NCBI GenBank assembly: GCA_016648135.1
Contig: JADDOH010001989.1
Coordinates: 1-64,000, forward strand
DNA: 64,000 nt
Reading direction: 5' to 3'
Origin: Agrypnia vestita
Lineage: Eukaryota > Arthropoda > Insecta > Trichoptera > Phryganeidae
Shown here one piece after another: positions 35,519 to 45,784 of the stretch (the first letter of the stretch is position 1; each line of letters opens with the position of its first letter). The notes beneath the pieces are model-generated. The model was not told the origin of the DNA, searched no databases, and saw only the letters and a program-made list of their open reading frames with translations. The translations under genes and the position numbers were made by a program.

Positions 35519-36509
35519 TAATAAGTTACATTATTTGATGTGTATACGATATGTTTTTTGCTTCTTTAAATCTAAAATGTTGAAAAAAATCCGGTGTGTT
35601 GAATCAAATGAAGGGTGGAAACGCTTCGTCAGAACGAGACCTAGAATTATGAGGGTTGTATCTAATGAGACTGTGGAATGATGGTCCATGATCTCAAGTA
35701 GGGGAGGATTTGACGATTGTTCTCGGTGTTTTGTGCCGATATTTAAGTGCCAAGTGCATCGTTTGAGGGATTTGTTTGAAAGCAATGACGGTGAACATAA
35801 AGAAATAAGACAGTTTCATTTGATATTAAATACAATTTCGTGGAATTATTGAATTTCAAATTTGAATACTACACATATTTAATTTTAATTGTACAAAAAA
35901 TCAAAAAATGATAGCCTACAATTAGTTTGACAACTTTTGAAATAATGTGCAAATGATTTAATATATGCAATAGGCATTAAGACTTACCCAATTCCAGTGT
36001 TATTATTAAGGCGAAACTTAATTAAACATTATAATTATATTTTTAAGCGCTACTGGATATCAATAACACGTGACACTGCACCAGTTGTCATGGAAGTACT
36101 GATGTCTAAAACACTAACAAAAGTATTGAACGCTAAGCTTAGGTGTTGTAAAATATATGTTCCGTTTTGCTATCTAACGGGTCGCATTTCACATGAATAA
36201 TAGTTCCCCTGCGTGGGTAGTTTTAAATAAGAGTTCATAAATTATCATAATTATTCATAAATAAAATAATAATTCATAAAAAAAAAAAATCAAAATTAAT
36301 CATAAAACAAAAAAAAAAAAAGTTAAGATATTGCAGGATTGTTGTCATAATAATATATTTTGGATATGTATGAAAAGTACATTCAAAGCCATGACCTTTT
36401 AGAATAAAAATACTTAAAGAAAGACAGCAGACATGAAGGCTATAAGCAAAAAATACTATTCTTAATACTAATGGTATTTGTGAATTTTTCATTTGTTCTT
36501 ACAAACCCA
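35519..36509. other. AT-rich intron, nothing recognised
   Basis: No feature beyond chance frames and poly(A). Confidence 0.4.
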
Positions 36510-36510
36510 G

Positions 36511-36548
<38 letters not shown>

Positions 36549-36572
36549 AATATATATAATCTTATATATATT
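36510..36572. repeat. (TA)n microsatellite
   Basis: Interrupted TA dinucleotide run of about 60 bp. Confidence 0.95.
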
Positions 36573-36599
36573 TAATTTATATATTAATTTTTTAATAAA

Positions 36600-36840
36600 A
36601 TTTTCGTTAAATTTAGTCTGACGAGTTCAAAGGAGTTGGAGGAATTGCACCATAAACAGCGCAGTTATTAGTAATAAATACATAAGGTGAGTTGCTATTG
36701 GTGAGAGGTGTGATGTCACTTCCGTAACAAAATTTTGTTTCGTTTGCTGTTTTTCTATGATTTAGGGCCCTTTCAGTACCAACCGTCAAACCTTTCACTG
36801 TACTCACCCAGCGAGCCTTTTCAATACGACGAAGTACATT
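36600..36840 (-). other. unclassified GC-richer stretch with a 64-codon minus-strand frame
   Basis: The frame 36613-36807 reads VKGLTVGTERALNHRKTANE and onwards to a stop, with no recognised domain. Its position just before the prickle PET exon and next to a SINE suggests a repeat tail rather than a gene. Confidence 0.3.
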
Positions 36841-36844
36841 TTTA

Positions 36845-37025
36845 TTAATATAGATGCAATTACGGAATACGTCGTCATATCAATATTCTAACTATTTTCA
36901 AACTAAACTAAGCGATTTTGGTATGAAAAAAGGATTAACTTTCTGGAATTTTGGAATGAGGCTTGAACCACAGACCTACGGATCACTAGGTGAGAGCCTG
37001 ACTACCTGACCCATAAGCTACTCTA
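36845..37025 (-). mobile_element. SINE family 1, degraded
   Basis: The + strand runs attacggaatacgtcgtcat, atcaatattctaactatttt, caaactaaactaagcg, then an altered head with ggatcactaggtgagagcct and accataagctactct-like ending. Confidence 0.8.
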
Positions 37026-37303
37026 CATTGAGTATGAACTTTTTGTATCAATTTTTACGTTAGCAATAAATGAATATACGATACAAATATAACCTTTCAG
37101 TACTGAATATGTCGATGAAAACGGAAAGATTCAAACGCTCCAGTGATTTAGAGAAGTCGACGAGTATAAAGCCGTCGGACAGGCGACATCTGAAAGGTAA
37201 AATATTCGGGAAGAGGTCATAATTTTCCTGGTATGCTTTAGGGTGCTACGAAGCACGATGGTTTGGTGTGTCCTGGTGCGACCGTCCGCGCCGGTAGACT
37301 TAC

Positions 37304-37432
37304 CTCGTAGCACGTGAGCTGCGTGGTGAGCTGCCTCACGGCGCCCCTCCCCAGCGCCTCCCTCTTCCTCTGCGCGCTGAACAGCCTCAGCTCCTTCCTC
37401 TCCTCGTCGGTCAGGGCGTGGCAGTACCGGAC
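37304..37432 (-). CDS. pk: prickle exon, C-terminal half of PET domain
   Basis: This 129-bp internal exon (43 codons, phase 0-0) reads [18 protein letters not shown], then [17 protein letters not shown] and TTQLTCYE. It continues directly from PPHDNE of the exon at 39158-39271. The run [29 protein letters not shown] is diagnostic for Prickle/Espinas PET domains. The acceptor is cccttcag before GTC CGG; the donor is GAG|gtaagt. The exon ends in C-Y-E. If the next exon begins with Cys, this would form the C-x2-C start of LIM1 (inference). The next exon is not in the window. The exon is strikingly GC-rich against a very AT-rich intron, and more so than its sister exon. It is too short and lacks an ATG, so a simple reading-frame search misses it. 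Confidence 0.93.
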
Positions 37433-37440
37433 CTGAAGGG

Positions 37441-37534
37441 GTTACATCCGCTTATGATTAAATCCATCATAATAAATAATGTCCTTAAGTGTTTGAAATT
37501 GTTATGTCCGCTTATGATTAAATCCATCATAATA
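37441..37534. repeat. 60-bp direct duplication at the PET exon acceptor
   Basis: tccgcttatgattaaatcca tcataat occurs at 37447 and again exactly 60 bp later. On the prickle strand it lies in the branch-point/polypyrimidine neighbourhood just upstream of the 37432 acceptor. Confidence 0.85.
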
Positions 37535-37682
37535 TACCTTCTTATCTTGTTACCTTCTGCGAAATATGCCACCTTCTAGGAGAATTGTAGCGCTCGATAT
37601 TAACACATGGCCAATTTAAAAAAAAGTAACTCTGTATTGTTTCTTGGGTAATTGACACGAAAAAATATGTCAAGTAAGATAT

Positions 37683-38010
37683 TGTCACGGGATCGTGACA
37701 GTAGGAAACACAGAAATATTTATTAATTTAAATTTAATTTCATTTTGCACTAATAACTCGTGTGTAGAATACTTAATATTCGTATTTCCGCGATATTCAC
37801 ACGTCATGGTTGCACTTATTTCCTAACGCCCGTTAGTTGCTCTGTTAATTTACCGTCGCTGGTCGCCTTGAATCGCCGCTGCACTTTTTTTCTCTGGTTT
37901 CGCTTTGTCTATGTAATCGCTGAAACGTCACAACAACAAGGCTGTTGCGCGCGCCTTCCGCGTTATTGATAACCACTTGAGGTCTAGAATACTTTTCGCG
38001 TTATTTGGTG
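37683..38010 (+). repeat. dispersed repeat R3, copy 1
   Basis: Shares gcactaataactcgtgtgta, gaata, attcacacgtc, gtcgctggtc, ctctggtttcg blocks with 42340-42600 in the same order. It begins with an 18-bp palindrome tgtcacgggatcgtgaca, which looks like a terminal motif. Unclassified. Confidence 0.7.
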
Positions 38011-39157
38011 TATGTGGGTTTCTTTCAGAATATTCAAGACCGCTTGGAAACCTTTGATTATAGGCAATTTTCTTCGATTTTTTAAATATTTAACATCTTG
38101 CTTGGAATGCAAAATCATGCTTAATCTTTTTGTGATAATTATTTTTTATTGACAGATTTGGCGTAAAAGTTTTAGAGATTATTCACGATGATAATTAAAT
38201 TAGGTGAAAAACATAATTTAAGTTGTCTCTACGCGAGTTTAATAATATTTTTTTGTTTTACTACTCAAGTTTCGAGAGTACCTAATCTCTCATCTACAGG
38301 CGAAATATTAAACAAACTACTTTCAAATAAAGTTTTTTTACGTGGGATAGGTGGAAATACAAATAATTAATTGATTAGGTACTGATACGTTAGTATGGTT
38401 GTAACGGGAATATTGAGAGGAGAGGAGAAAAGTTAGTGAAAGTTATATTGCTAAGCTAATTAATACCCGAGTTCGAATTTATTTTAAACTTTAAAAAACA
38501 TAAATTTTACTACCTTTACGCGTGACAGGATGGAGATGTTTAATGTTAATTATCACAATTTTATGACTTGCCATCATAAAAATACACAGATGCACATCCT
38601 TACCTATGTAAACAATTTTAACCGGAGAAAATCACATTTTTTCAGTTTTTCAGTTTCAGTGCCGATAAATCGTCGTTTATTCGCTCAATAACTTTTATAA
38701 CAGCTTGCATCAAAACATAATTAATGTAAAGAATATTTACAGAGTTTATGAATAAGATAGCAACAAATACAATATGCAATTTTTGTATGCAAGCCTTTAT
38801 CGCTACCTATCTCGCTAGGTACATAAAAATACCTGTTCTGAGATAAGTAGCCATTCCATTCATTGAGATTCCATTTAAATATATAATTTCATGGTTACGT
38901 AATTAGAAGAATAAAAGAAAAATTAAGTAAAGTAATTTAGAGTAAAAAGTATATAAAGTAGATAAGAATAAAAATATAAGTAAAGTAAAGTAAAAAGTAT
39001 ATACATATATGAAAAAACAAAAGTGTAAATAAGTAAATTAAAGTAAATTAATTCCAAGGTTGATAATATAAGAACAAAGTATAGAGTATGCTTGTCCATA
39101 CATCGCGTAGAGTTTGTTGAACTGATGTATAGAAGATGTATATATTTTGAAACTTAC

Positions 39158-39271
39158 TTCATTATCGTGTGGAGGTAGTTGTCTCAGCAGTTGTCGCACC
39201 CGATGCCTCTCGCCCGCTGAGTTGACGTAAGGGATCTTGTCTTCCGGAAGCGCAGAGAAGTACAGGTGGAC
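39158..39271 (-). CDS. pk: prickle exon, N-terminal half of PET domain
   Basis: This 114-bp internal exon (38 codons, phase 0 at both ends) reads [16 protein letters not shown], then [16 protein letters not shown] and PPHDNE. That is the first half of a Prickle-type PET domain, whose hallmarks are Y-F-S-x-L-P-E-D-K, P-Y-V-N-S, GER and QLPPHDNE. Testin PET domains differ clearly at these positions. The acceptor (minus strand ttccag) precedes GTC CAC, and the donor GAA|gtaagt follows. Prickle is a cytoplasmic and membrane-associated core protein of planar cell polarity; the PET domain precedes three LIM domains. The next exon in frame is 37304-37432. An ATG-started reading frame extends through both flanking introns, but its ends are intronic and should not be annotated as protein. 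It could instead belong to the close paralogue espinas; choosing would need the rest of the protein. Confidence 0.93.
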
Positions 39272-39659
39272 CTGGAACATTAGAAGACGTTCGTTCAATT
39301 TTGTTGTACGGGGATCGTGGGTCACAATCAGGGCTTTGATATTATCAGGCCAACCAATCAGGGACAGGAGCGAGTAGCGAGGCTCAATTAGTCCACAATA
39401 AATTCAGTATAAGAGACCGTGAGTATTATTCTGCTTGGACCTTGTGCCCATCGTGTACGCTTGCCACACATCACACGACACATCTACGAAGACTGGAAGA
39501 TTCCGTAGGTAGGGTGGGAATTTTTCTTCACCCTACCAAATTAGTGATCCTTAATCTACGAATGCAGTGGAATTTATCAATCTTCCAAAGGGTGGCTGTT
39601 AAGGGTTAAATATTAAGAGTTAACTATATGAATTCTAAAAAAATTTAAGCAACATTAGA

Positions 39660-39828
39660 GTTTTGTTTAAACGCTTCAATAGGCCAAGAGGCCCAATTAC
39701 TGAAGTCGTCACATCACAAAAACACCAATGTTTGAGTAAACCATAGAGATCTTATTGTGAGCGAACCCAGAACCCTCGTGTGAAAAGCCAATATCATACC
39801 GACTGGGCTAAGAGGGACGCAAATTATG
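39660..39828 (-). mobile_element. SINE family 2
   Basis: The + strand shows aaacgcttcaataggccaag, gcccaattactgaagtcg, acatcacaaaaacacc, gagcgaacccagaaccctcg and gaccgactgggcta-like end. Moderately preserved. Confidence 0.83.
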
Positions 39829-42330
39829 AAAACACATTGCATTGTGAAGTTGCAATTTTAGAACTTACATGTACTTCTCAGATATATAAAATCAATTTGA
39901 TGAGTCAATTAGAATGATGATACAGAAAAAATCTGTTTCTCGAAAAAATATTATTATTCGAATCCAGAACTTTTTCTTTCCAGCTAAATGCATATAACGA
40001 CAGTAACTATATATGATTATGCAAAATTTCAGACTCGTGCAAGATATAAATTTGTAGTTTTATGTGAGTGAGACAAAATAACATTTTAAAACTTATTTTT
40101 ACACTAGATAAAGAATAGTAATTCGTTGATAATTAAATCAAATACCACAGAGGCACGAATTCGTTACACTTTTTGGACGGAGGACAACTTTACCAGTTGA
40201 GCTATAATGACTGTAAATTGTCGTCAAATTTCATCTGTGTGGTATGTGGAGTGTATATTTTTATTGTACATATATTTTCTATGTATATTAGTGATTTATC
40301 TACGTTTTTAAGAAATTAAGATCTTAAGCCAAATTAAATTCATACAGCAGAGTTACTCCTGGGAAATTAATCTCGCAACACTACATTCGCTGACACTTGG
40401 AGTCTATGAAAGATATTTTGTTTATTTTTGTTTATTTTGTTCTGGGGAAAATTAACAGCAAAACAAGAATCTTAAAAATATGAAATTATGGTTTTTACAA
40501 TTACGCCAATTACAAATTTTCCACTGAATATAAAAATTAATATAGTATTAAATATAATTTTGTAGTATATTGCTTCCAAAAAGGAAAAAGGTGATTGTCG
40601 TTTTAATTAAGAAATCAAGCACAAATATCACATACATGAAAACGGGAGTAAGATCTCGAAGATAAAGGGAAAATGCTGTTCCGTTAATTTTTTTACGCAC
40701 TTTACATGGAGAGAGGATTGAGCCGACCGATGTTATCGATTTGTCCAACCACTCCAAGGACAAGCAAATTGATTATTACATAATTATTGTCAGTGAAGAT
40801 GATAACCAGACAGATTATCGTGCATAACTTAAAAGCTAATTAGTTTAGCAACAGCTGTGATCACTGGTCGACCATTTTAGAAATTAAAATCGAAAATTGG
40901 TTGCCGAGTCAAAAAGTATAATTTGGTGATATGGAAAATGTTAAAATACATATTCCGTATTACCAAATTATAATTCAACTAAACCTTTTTGAAAATATTA
41001 TATGTTATATAATCACAATATTCTATATTAACGTATAACATATTTTAGCAAAAACAAAAGGACGTTAGAAATAGCATAAAAAAACATTTTAAAAGAAGTC
41101 ATAAGTGGACCATAATACATAATTAATTTGTTTATTGCATTAAATATCTTTGTAGATATCAACAAAGTAAAAATATGTAAAAAAAATACATTTTCTATGC
41201 AAGAATGCTTCAAACATGTATCTGAGTCATGTAACGCGTTTTTTTCCTCATGCGTTGTTTATGTTGTGTGAAAAAGTATCAGGACAACAGAAATGCAGTA
41301 ATGTCTTCAATATTCCAGTTATTATCTAATACGACTTGCCTGTTGCGATGTCGCAAGGAATGCCGTCTTACTCTTCCGACTTATTGTTATCCGGGGAATG
41401 TGATTTACGATCGTGGGGTGGAATTATTATGAATGTGCAGGAACCTTTTTAATATGTAGTTTATGATTTTTACACATACAAAGGGGAATATAAATATAAA
41501 CATAAGCAGAAATATTTTAAAATTATTTAATTTAATTTCTTAGTTAAATTTTTTCATAAAGACGTTTTTTGATCAAATGCTTAAATTTTCCAATGGCAGT
41601 TAATGTTACCAATATTTTTGTGGCAAATCAAATATGAAAAGACGTTTGATATGAATATGGAATAAAGCTTTAAGAACTTGAGTTACAAGTTTTATTTCAA
41701 AACTTAAATGAACTTTTCGGTTTCATGGAAAATCTTTTTACCAAACCAACGAATAAACGTCGTATAAAGTTTTCTCATTATATTTCAGTAAAAATGAAAG
41801 ATTATATGCCTAACTTTCGTACCAAATTTGAGCTCAAATGGTCTTTGTGTTGAAGCAGACATTTATTATAAATAATTACCTATGAATATAGTATCTGATT
41901 TTTATGTCAATGACATAGGCTATAAGATTTTTTTAATTCTTCATCGCAATATATTAAAGTATCTATTTTTATCTATTCTATCTAGATAAACATTTCACTG
42001 AAAAATATTAAAATATCATAACTTTTTTATTTTATTAATAAATTAAAAATATTTTAAAATAACACAACTAAATTGGTTGATATTGGATTATGATACGAAA
42101 AGAATCCGGTCGTTAAATGATTTTCACACGAGTTGAAAAGATTACATAGATATTTTTTATAACAAAGATATTTAATGAAATACGATGATAAAGAATTATT
42201 AAAAACTACGTACCGTATCTCAAATATCATGAATTATAAGCTGTATTGATTACAAAATATTTGTTCATAAAATAGAAATTCATTAATATTATCTCGGGAT
42301 GGTGAATAAATTGTTTGAATAAAGTTTTAT
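39829..42330. other. AT-rich intron, no gene
   Basis: At 40150-40215 a minus-strand tRNA-like 5' half (attatagctcaactggtaaa) may be a third tRNA-derived relic. Otherwise nothing recognised in 2.5 kb. Confidence 0.4.
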
Positions 42331-42339
42331 TAATTAACT

Positions 42340-42610
42340 TAAACAACTGGACACGGATTTAATGAGAGAACTATTTTTATTCACTAATTTCGCACTAATG
42401 ACTCGTCTGTGGAATAATTTATACTCGACTTTCTGGAATATTCGCACGTCTGTTGAAAACTTTATTGATTATTATGGAACGCTCGGTAGGTACACTCTTA
42501 ATTTATGTCGCTGGTCACAGTGAAACGATTTGTGTCTCTGATTTCGATTCTGTGGTCTCGTCTCGCTTGTTAAAGCTAACAGGTTATCTCGATGGCATCG
42601 TTCACCTTAT
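42340..42610 (+). repeat. dispersed repeat R3, copy 2
   Basis: gcactaatgactcgtctgtg, gaatattcgcacgtctgttg, gtcgctggtcacagtgaaac and gtctctgatttcgattctg parallel 37745-37910. Confidence 0.7.
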
Positions 42611-43125
42611 ACATATTTTTGGGTTACTAGACGTTTTGCGAATCTATAAATTTATTCCTGATTTATAATAATTTCCAATTTGTTGTAAAAATCCACAGTG
42701 CTTTAAGTCCTCGAAAACGTGTTATTTTTTTTCGATTCTACAGTTTCGGGACAATATATTAACAAAATAAACTTCGTAATGTTGAATCTAATGATATGAA
42801 GTTGCATGTTTGTACCCACGAACAAAGCACTTCTTGACCGTTAGCTAGATTTTTTTCCTAAAAAATAACATATCTAACAGAGAAAGCCGCATTTACTTTT
42901 TAAATATTCATACATTCAGAACAGAAACAATGTAGCTTCCAAAGTTAGTGCCCTGGGAGTAAAACACTACAAAAAAAACCACAAACCCCTGAAAACCGCG
43001 ATTTTGTGATTCAAATTAATCGACAATATTCTACTAAATTTTTAAATAATAATTTAATGTTATTGTAACAACAGTTGGGATTAATGGACTAACTCGATCA
43101 ATGATCATTGATAAATACGAGATAA
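42611..43125. other. AT-rich, nothing recognised
   Basis: No feature seen. Confidence 0.4.
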
Positions 43126-43339
43126 TTACGTAACCAGAAATTCACAACATAAATGTTGCATCATCCGTACATCCAGATGTATCATCCATACACTTCGGGT
43201 TTCCCACAATAGTTTTATACATATTTTACGCTTGGCCAATATACTGTATATACGATATGAAAAAAAAATTTGCACAATTTTGATCTGACAAACATTTTTA
43301 TTAAACACAATTGAGTTCAAATAACATAAGTTTATCCCA

Positions 43340-43480
43340 ATTATAATAATTTCGTCGCCTGTCTGTCCGTCTGTCTCCGTAACTTCGTGTAACGTCCGTG
43401 ACTTTTTTATAGTAAATTTAATATATAATTGGAAGGCAAGGGAGGCCCAGCAACGACTACGACGATAACTTACACAGCCT
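43340..43480 (+). repeat. dispersed repeat R2, second copy
   Basis: cctgtctgtccgtctgtctc then gtaacttcgtgtaacgtccg and ttttttatagta parallel 25515-25620, with a much shorter GTCC run. Confidence 0.65.
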
Positions 43481-43929
43481 ATGTTGTGCAATTTTTGGTG
43501 CCTGGACGAAGTTACATCCACACCATCCTGTAATACAGTTGATCTATGCAGCAAAGACCGGGAGATGAACAATAGGCGTGATAAAATAACCTTCTAAAAT
43601 GTAGGTACACGTCTACCATTACCGAAAATAACATTATTTCAGTAATAAACTGAGTTTTTACGCAAATAATTGCATTTTTATCTACGTATTTTTAATTTCG
43701 CGAGAACGCCCGCAGGTGTCATGGCGTCTACGTGACGTCAAGCCTAAGTAAACATTGCATTACGTAGACGTAATGTCATAGATGACAACAGTTCAAGAGA
43801 AACGGCGATGGTTACTTAGGCGTGACGTCATACGCTCTGATCGATGTTTCAATTAAAATTGCCGAATGCAGAATATTATACTTTTATTATATTGAAAATC
43901 TTATTAATCTCAATGTGTATATTAAAACT
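43481..43929. other. mixed sequence, nothing recognised
   Basis: Contains tacgtgacgtcaagcctaag and gcgtgacgtcata, two CRE-like TGACGTCA cores about 90 bp apart (43732 and 43822). Confidence 0.4.
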
Positions 43930-44260
43930 GGATAATTTTTACTCCCTTTCTTTTAACTCGTAGCGTCTGCTTGTCTGAAGAACAAACTTTGGATCGATTT
44001 TTAACCCTTTTCCCGTGATCAAATCGAGCTGAAACCACGAGCAGGCAGACACGTGGCAACGATAAAAAGATCTATCAAATTTTCGTTAAAAAAATAATAG
44101 TATAATTTTGGATTTTTCGAAATTTTTTATTAATCAATTTTGTAGCGTCGCCCGACTCGAGCTCAACGCGTAGGGTAAGAGCTCAACCTGTTTTAACTAG
44201 GAAATGAGAAAGGGAGTATAATAAAAACTTGTTTTTTATGGGTTAGTTTTTTTAATCATT
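43930..44260 (+). repeat. dispersed repeat R1, copy 2
   Basis: Collinear with 23640-24170; keeps both ends and the ggatcgatttttaaccc and agatctatcaaattttcgtt blocks but is about 200 bp shorter internally. Confidence 0.8.
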
Positions 44261-44399
44261 TAAAAATATTTTCTTCTCTAAAATCATTTATTCTTTAATT
44301 CAATAATACCGTCATGATGCCTATTAGATGAATGTTGAGTCCACATTCCTTCCTTGCTCAGGTGTGTATTCAACAACCATTATTATAAAAATATTTTGC

Positions 44400-44640
44400 G
44401 TTTAGCAGAATACTCCCCGATGTGTTGACTTAGCGCCTGGCCGAGGCATAAAGTAAATCTAAGCACACGTAGCACGTAGATATAATACGAGGTTATTCCG
44501 CTGCGGGACTGGCATAGGTCACGCGATATGATTCGCTTTACGACAATCCGACACGCGATTTTTTCCACCATGCAGAGGCATCCGGACCCCATGCATCGCT
44601 CGCGAGGGGCTCGGCCGGTTCGCCCCGAAACCCGCAAGAG
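44400..44640. promoter_or_regulatory. GC-rich patch, candidate noncoding element
   Basis: ccccatgcatcgctcgcgag and gggctcggccggttcgcccc stand out from the AT-rich background. The open frames here join LINE sequence downstream and are not convincing by themselves. Confidence 0.25.
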
Positions 44641-44644
44641 CCAT

Positions 44645-45090
44645 CACCGATACCATATATCACAATTGCAATATTGCCCCACTATTTTGTACCTATGCAA
44701 TGAAGGAGATATAAAAAAAATACAAATTCAACAGAATACAGCAATGAGGATAATTCTACAGAGAAATAGATATTCCAAAATTAAAATGATCAGATTTAAA
44801 TTGGATTAATATAAAACAAGGATTAAATTTAAATACAATGATATTCATTCACAAAATATTTAACGATAAAATGCCAAGATCAAATTTAACACAGAGATGC
44901 ATAGACATAATACAAGAAATGCAAACAAAATAAGTATTCCAAATAGAAAAAAGACAATCACACAAAACTGTATTTACTACAAGGGAAAAAGTGAGTACAA
45001 TAGCTTGCCAGAAGATGTGAGGAAGCTAAGCAGAATCAACATCTTCAAAAAAGAATGTAAACGGCACATAACAATGGAAAATGTATGAAG
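44645..45090 (+). pseudogene. LINE ORF2 C-terminal relic with two frameshifts
   Basis: Successive frames give QLQYCPTILYLCNEGDIKKI..NTAMRIILQRNRYSKI, then SDLNWINIKQGLNLNTMIFI..KMPRSNLTQRC, then RHNTRNANKISIP..YYKGKSEYNSLPEDVRKLSR..FKKECKRHI. This is the C-terminal region of a jockey/CR1-like LINE, with thumb and Y-K-G...Y-N-x-L-P...F-K-x-C motifs. Two frame changes and 5' truncation show it is dead. It ends just before an AT-rich tail. Confidence 0.83.
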
Positions 45091-45121
45091 AGAAATATTA
45101 TTTATTTAATTATTTAATAAT

Positions 45122-45124
<3 letters not shown>

Positions 45125-45164
<40 letters not shown>

Positions 45165-45180
45165 TATTATATATATTTTT
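45125..45180. repeat. (AT)n microsatellite
   Basis: About 50 bp of AT dinucleotides directly after the LINE tail; it may have grown from it. Confidence 0.95.
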
Positions 45181-45483
45181 TTTAATATTAGCTAATGATA
45201 AACAATGTATCATTAACTTAATAAAATAAAAATAAATACTGCGGACGCCTCGCGTCACTAGTATGATAAATAACACTTTGTGAAAGATAGTTCAGAGAGT
45301 TTTATTCCACAAGTAGCGTTAATTGAGAGTGCTAAATATAGCTGAATTTCAGGTTTTAAAAGCTAGATTTTGAAGTGCAGTGGGTATGTGTTCTCTTAAT
45401 TGAATTTAAACATTAAAAAAATTTAGATGTTTTAATTTTTTGAACACTGGTGTTATTTATTGCAAAGAACTCCATTATTTTAA
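45181..45483. other. no feature seen
   Basis: AT-rich spacer. Confidence 0.4.
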
Positions 45484-45706
45484 ATATAAAAATTAAAAAA
45501 ACACAATGTTTTTTATGAGAGTTCAATATTTTAATAGTCTCTTACAGGACGATGGTTTCGGCTGTTTAGGCCATTATCAACTGATAATGTTATCAGTTTA
45601 ATTATCAGTTGATAATGGCCTAAACAGCCGAAACGATCGTCCTGTAAGAGACTAATAAAATATTGAACTCTTATAAAAAACATTGTGTTTTTTGAATTTT
45701 TATATT
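45484..45706. mobile_element. large near-perfect hairpin (foldback) carrying GTTTCGGCTGT modules
   Basis: The left arm reads (in pieces) acacaatgttttttatgaga, gttcaatatttta, agtctcttacaggacgatgg, tttcggctgtttaggccatt, atcaactgataat. The right arm is its reverse complement almost base for base, with a 12-bp centre (gttatcagttta) that can pair further. Each arm is about 105 bp. The outward-facing ends each contain ccta aacagccgaaac. No open frame. Confidence 0.9.
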
Positions 45707-45784
45707 AAAAAAATTATATTCAGAATATTTTGAGTATGTTCAAATTTTTCAAGAACTCAATGCTGAATTTTATCCCCAGGGGGA

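Larger units (their letters stand above)
1..37303 (-). other. pk: large prickle intron (left, incomplete)
   Basis: No LIM-domain coding sequence was recognised on the minus strand to the left of 37304, so the intron after the PET exons is inferred to run at least 37 kb, beyond the window. It hosts the repeats listed separately. The longest open frames in it are transposon fragments or chance frames. Confidence 0.6.
37433..39157 (-). other. pk: prickle intron between the two PET exons
   Basis: The intron is 1725 bp, phase 0, bounded by gtaagt and ccttcag on the minus strand. It contains a 60-bp direct duplication next to the acceptor, a dispersed repeat (37683-38010), and otherwise AT-rich sequence in which I see nothing coding. 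Confidence 0.85.

Noticed and set aside
1..37303. LIM-domain exons of prickle to the left of the PET exons
   Set aside because: I looked for C-x2-C, H-x2-C and W-H-x-x-C-F coding patterns in the GC-rich patches on the minus strand and saw none.
43126..43572. 148-codon minus-strand open frame, the longest in the window
   Set aside because: It spans dispersed repeat R2 and AT-rich sequence, has no recognisable domain and shows low-complexity composition at its end; a chance frame is more likely than a gene.
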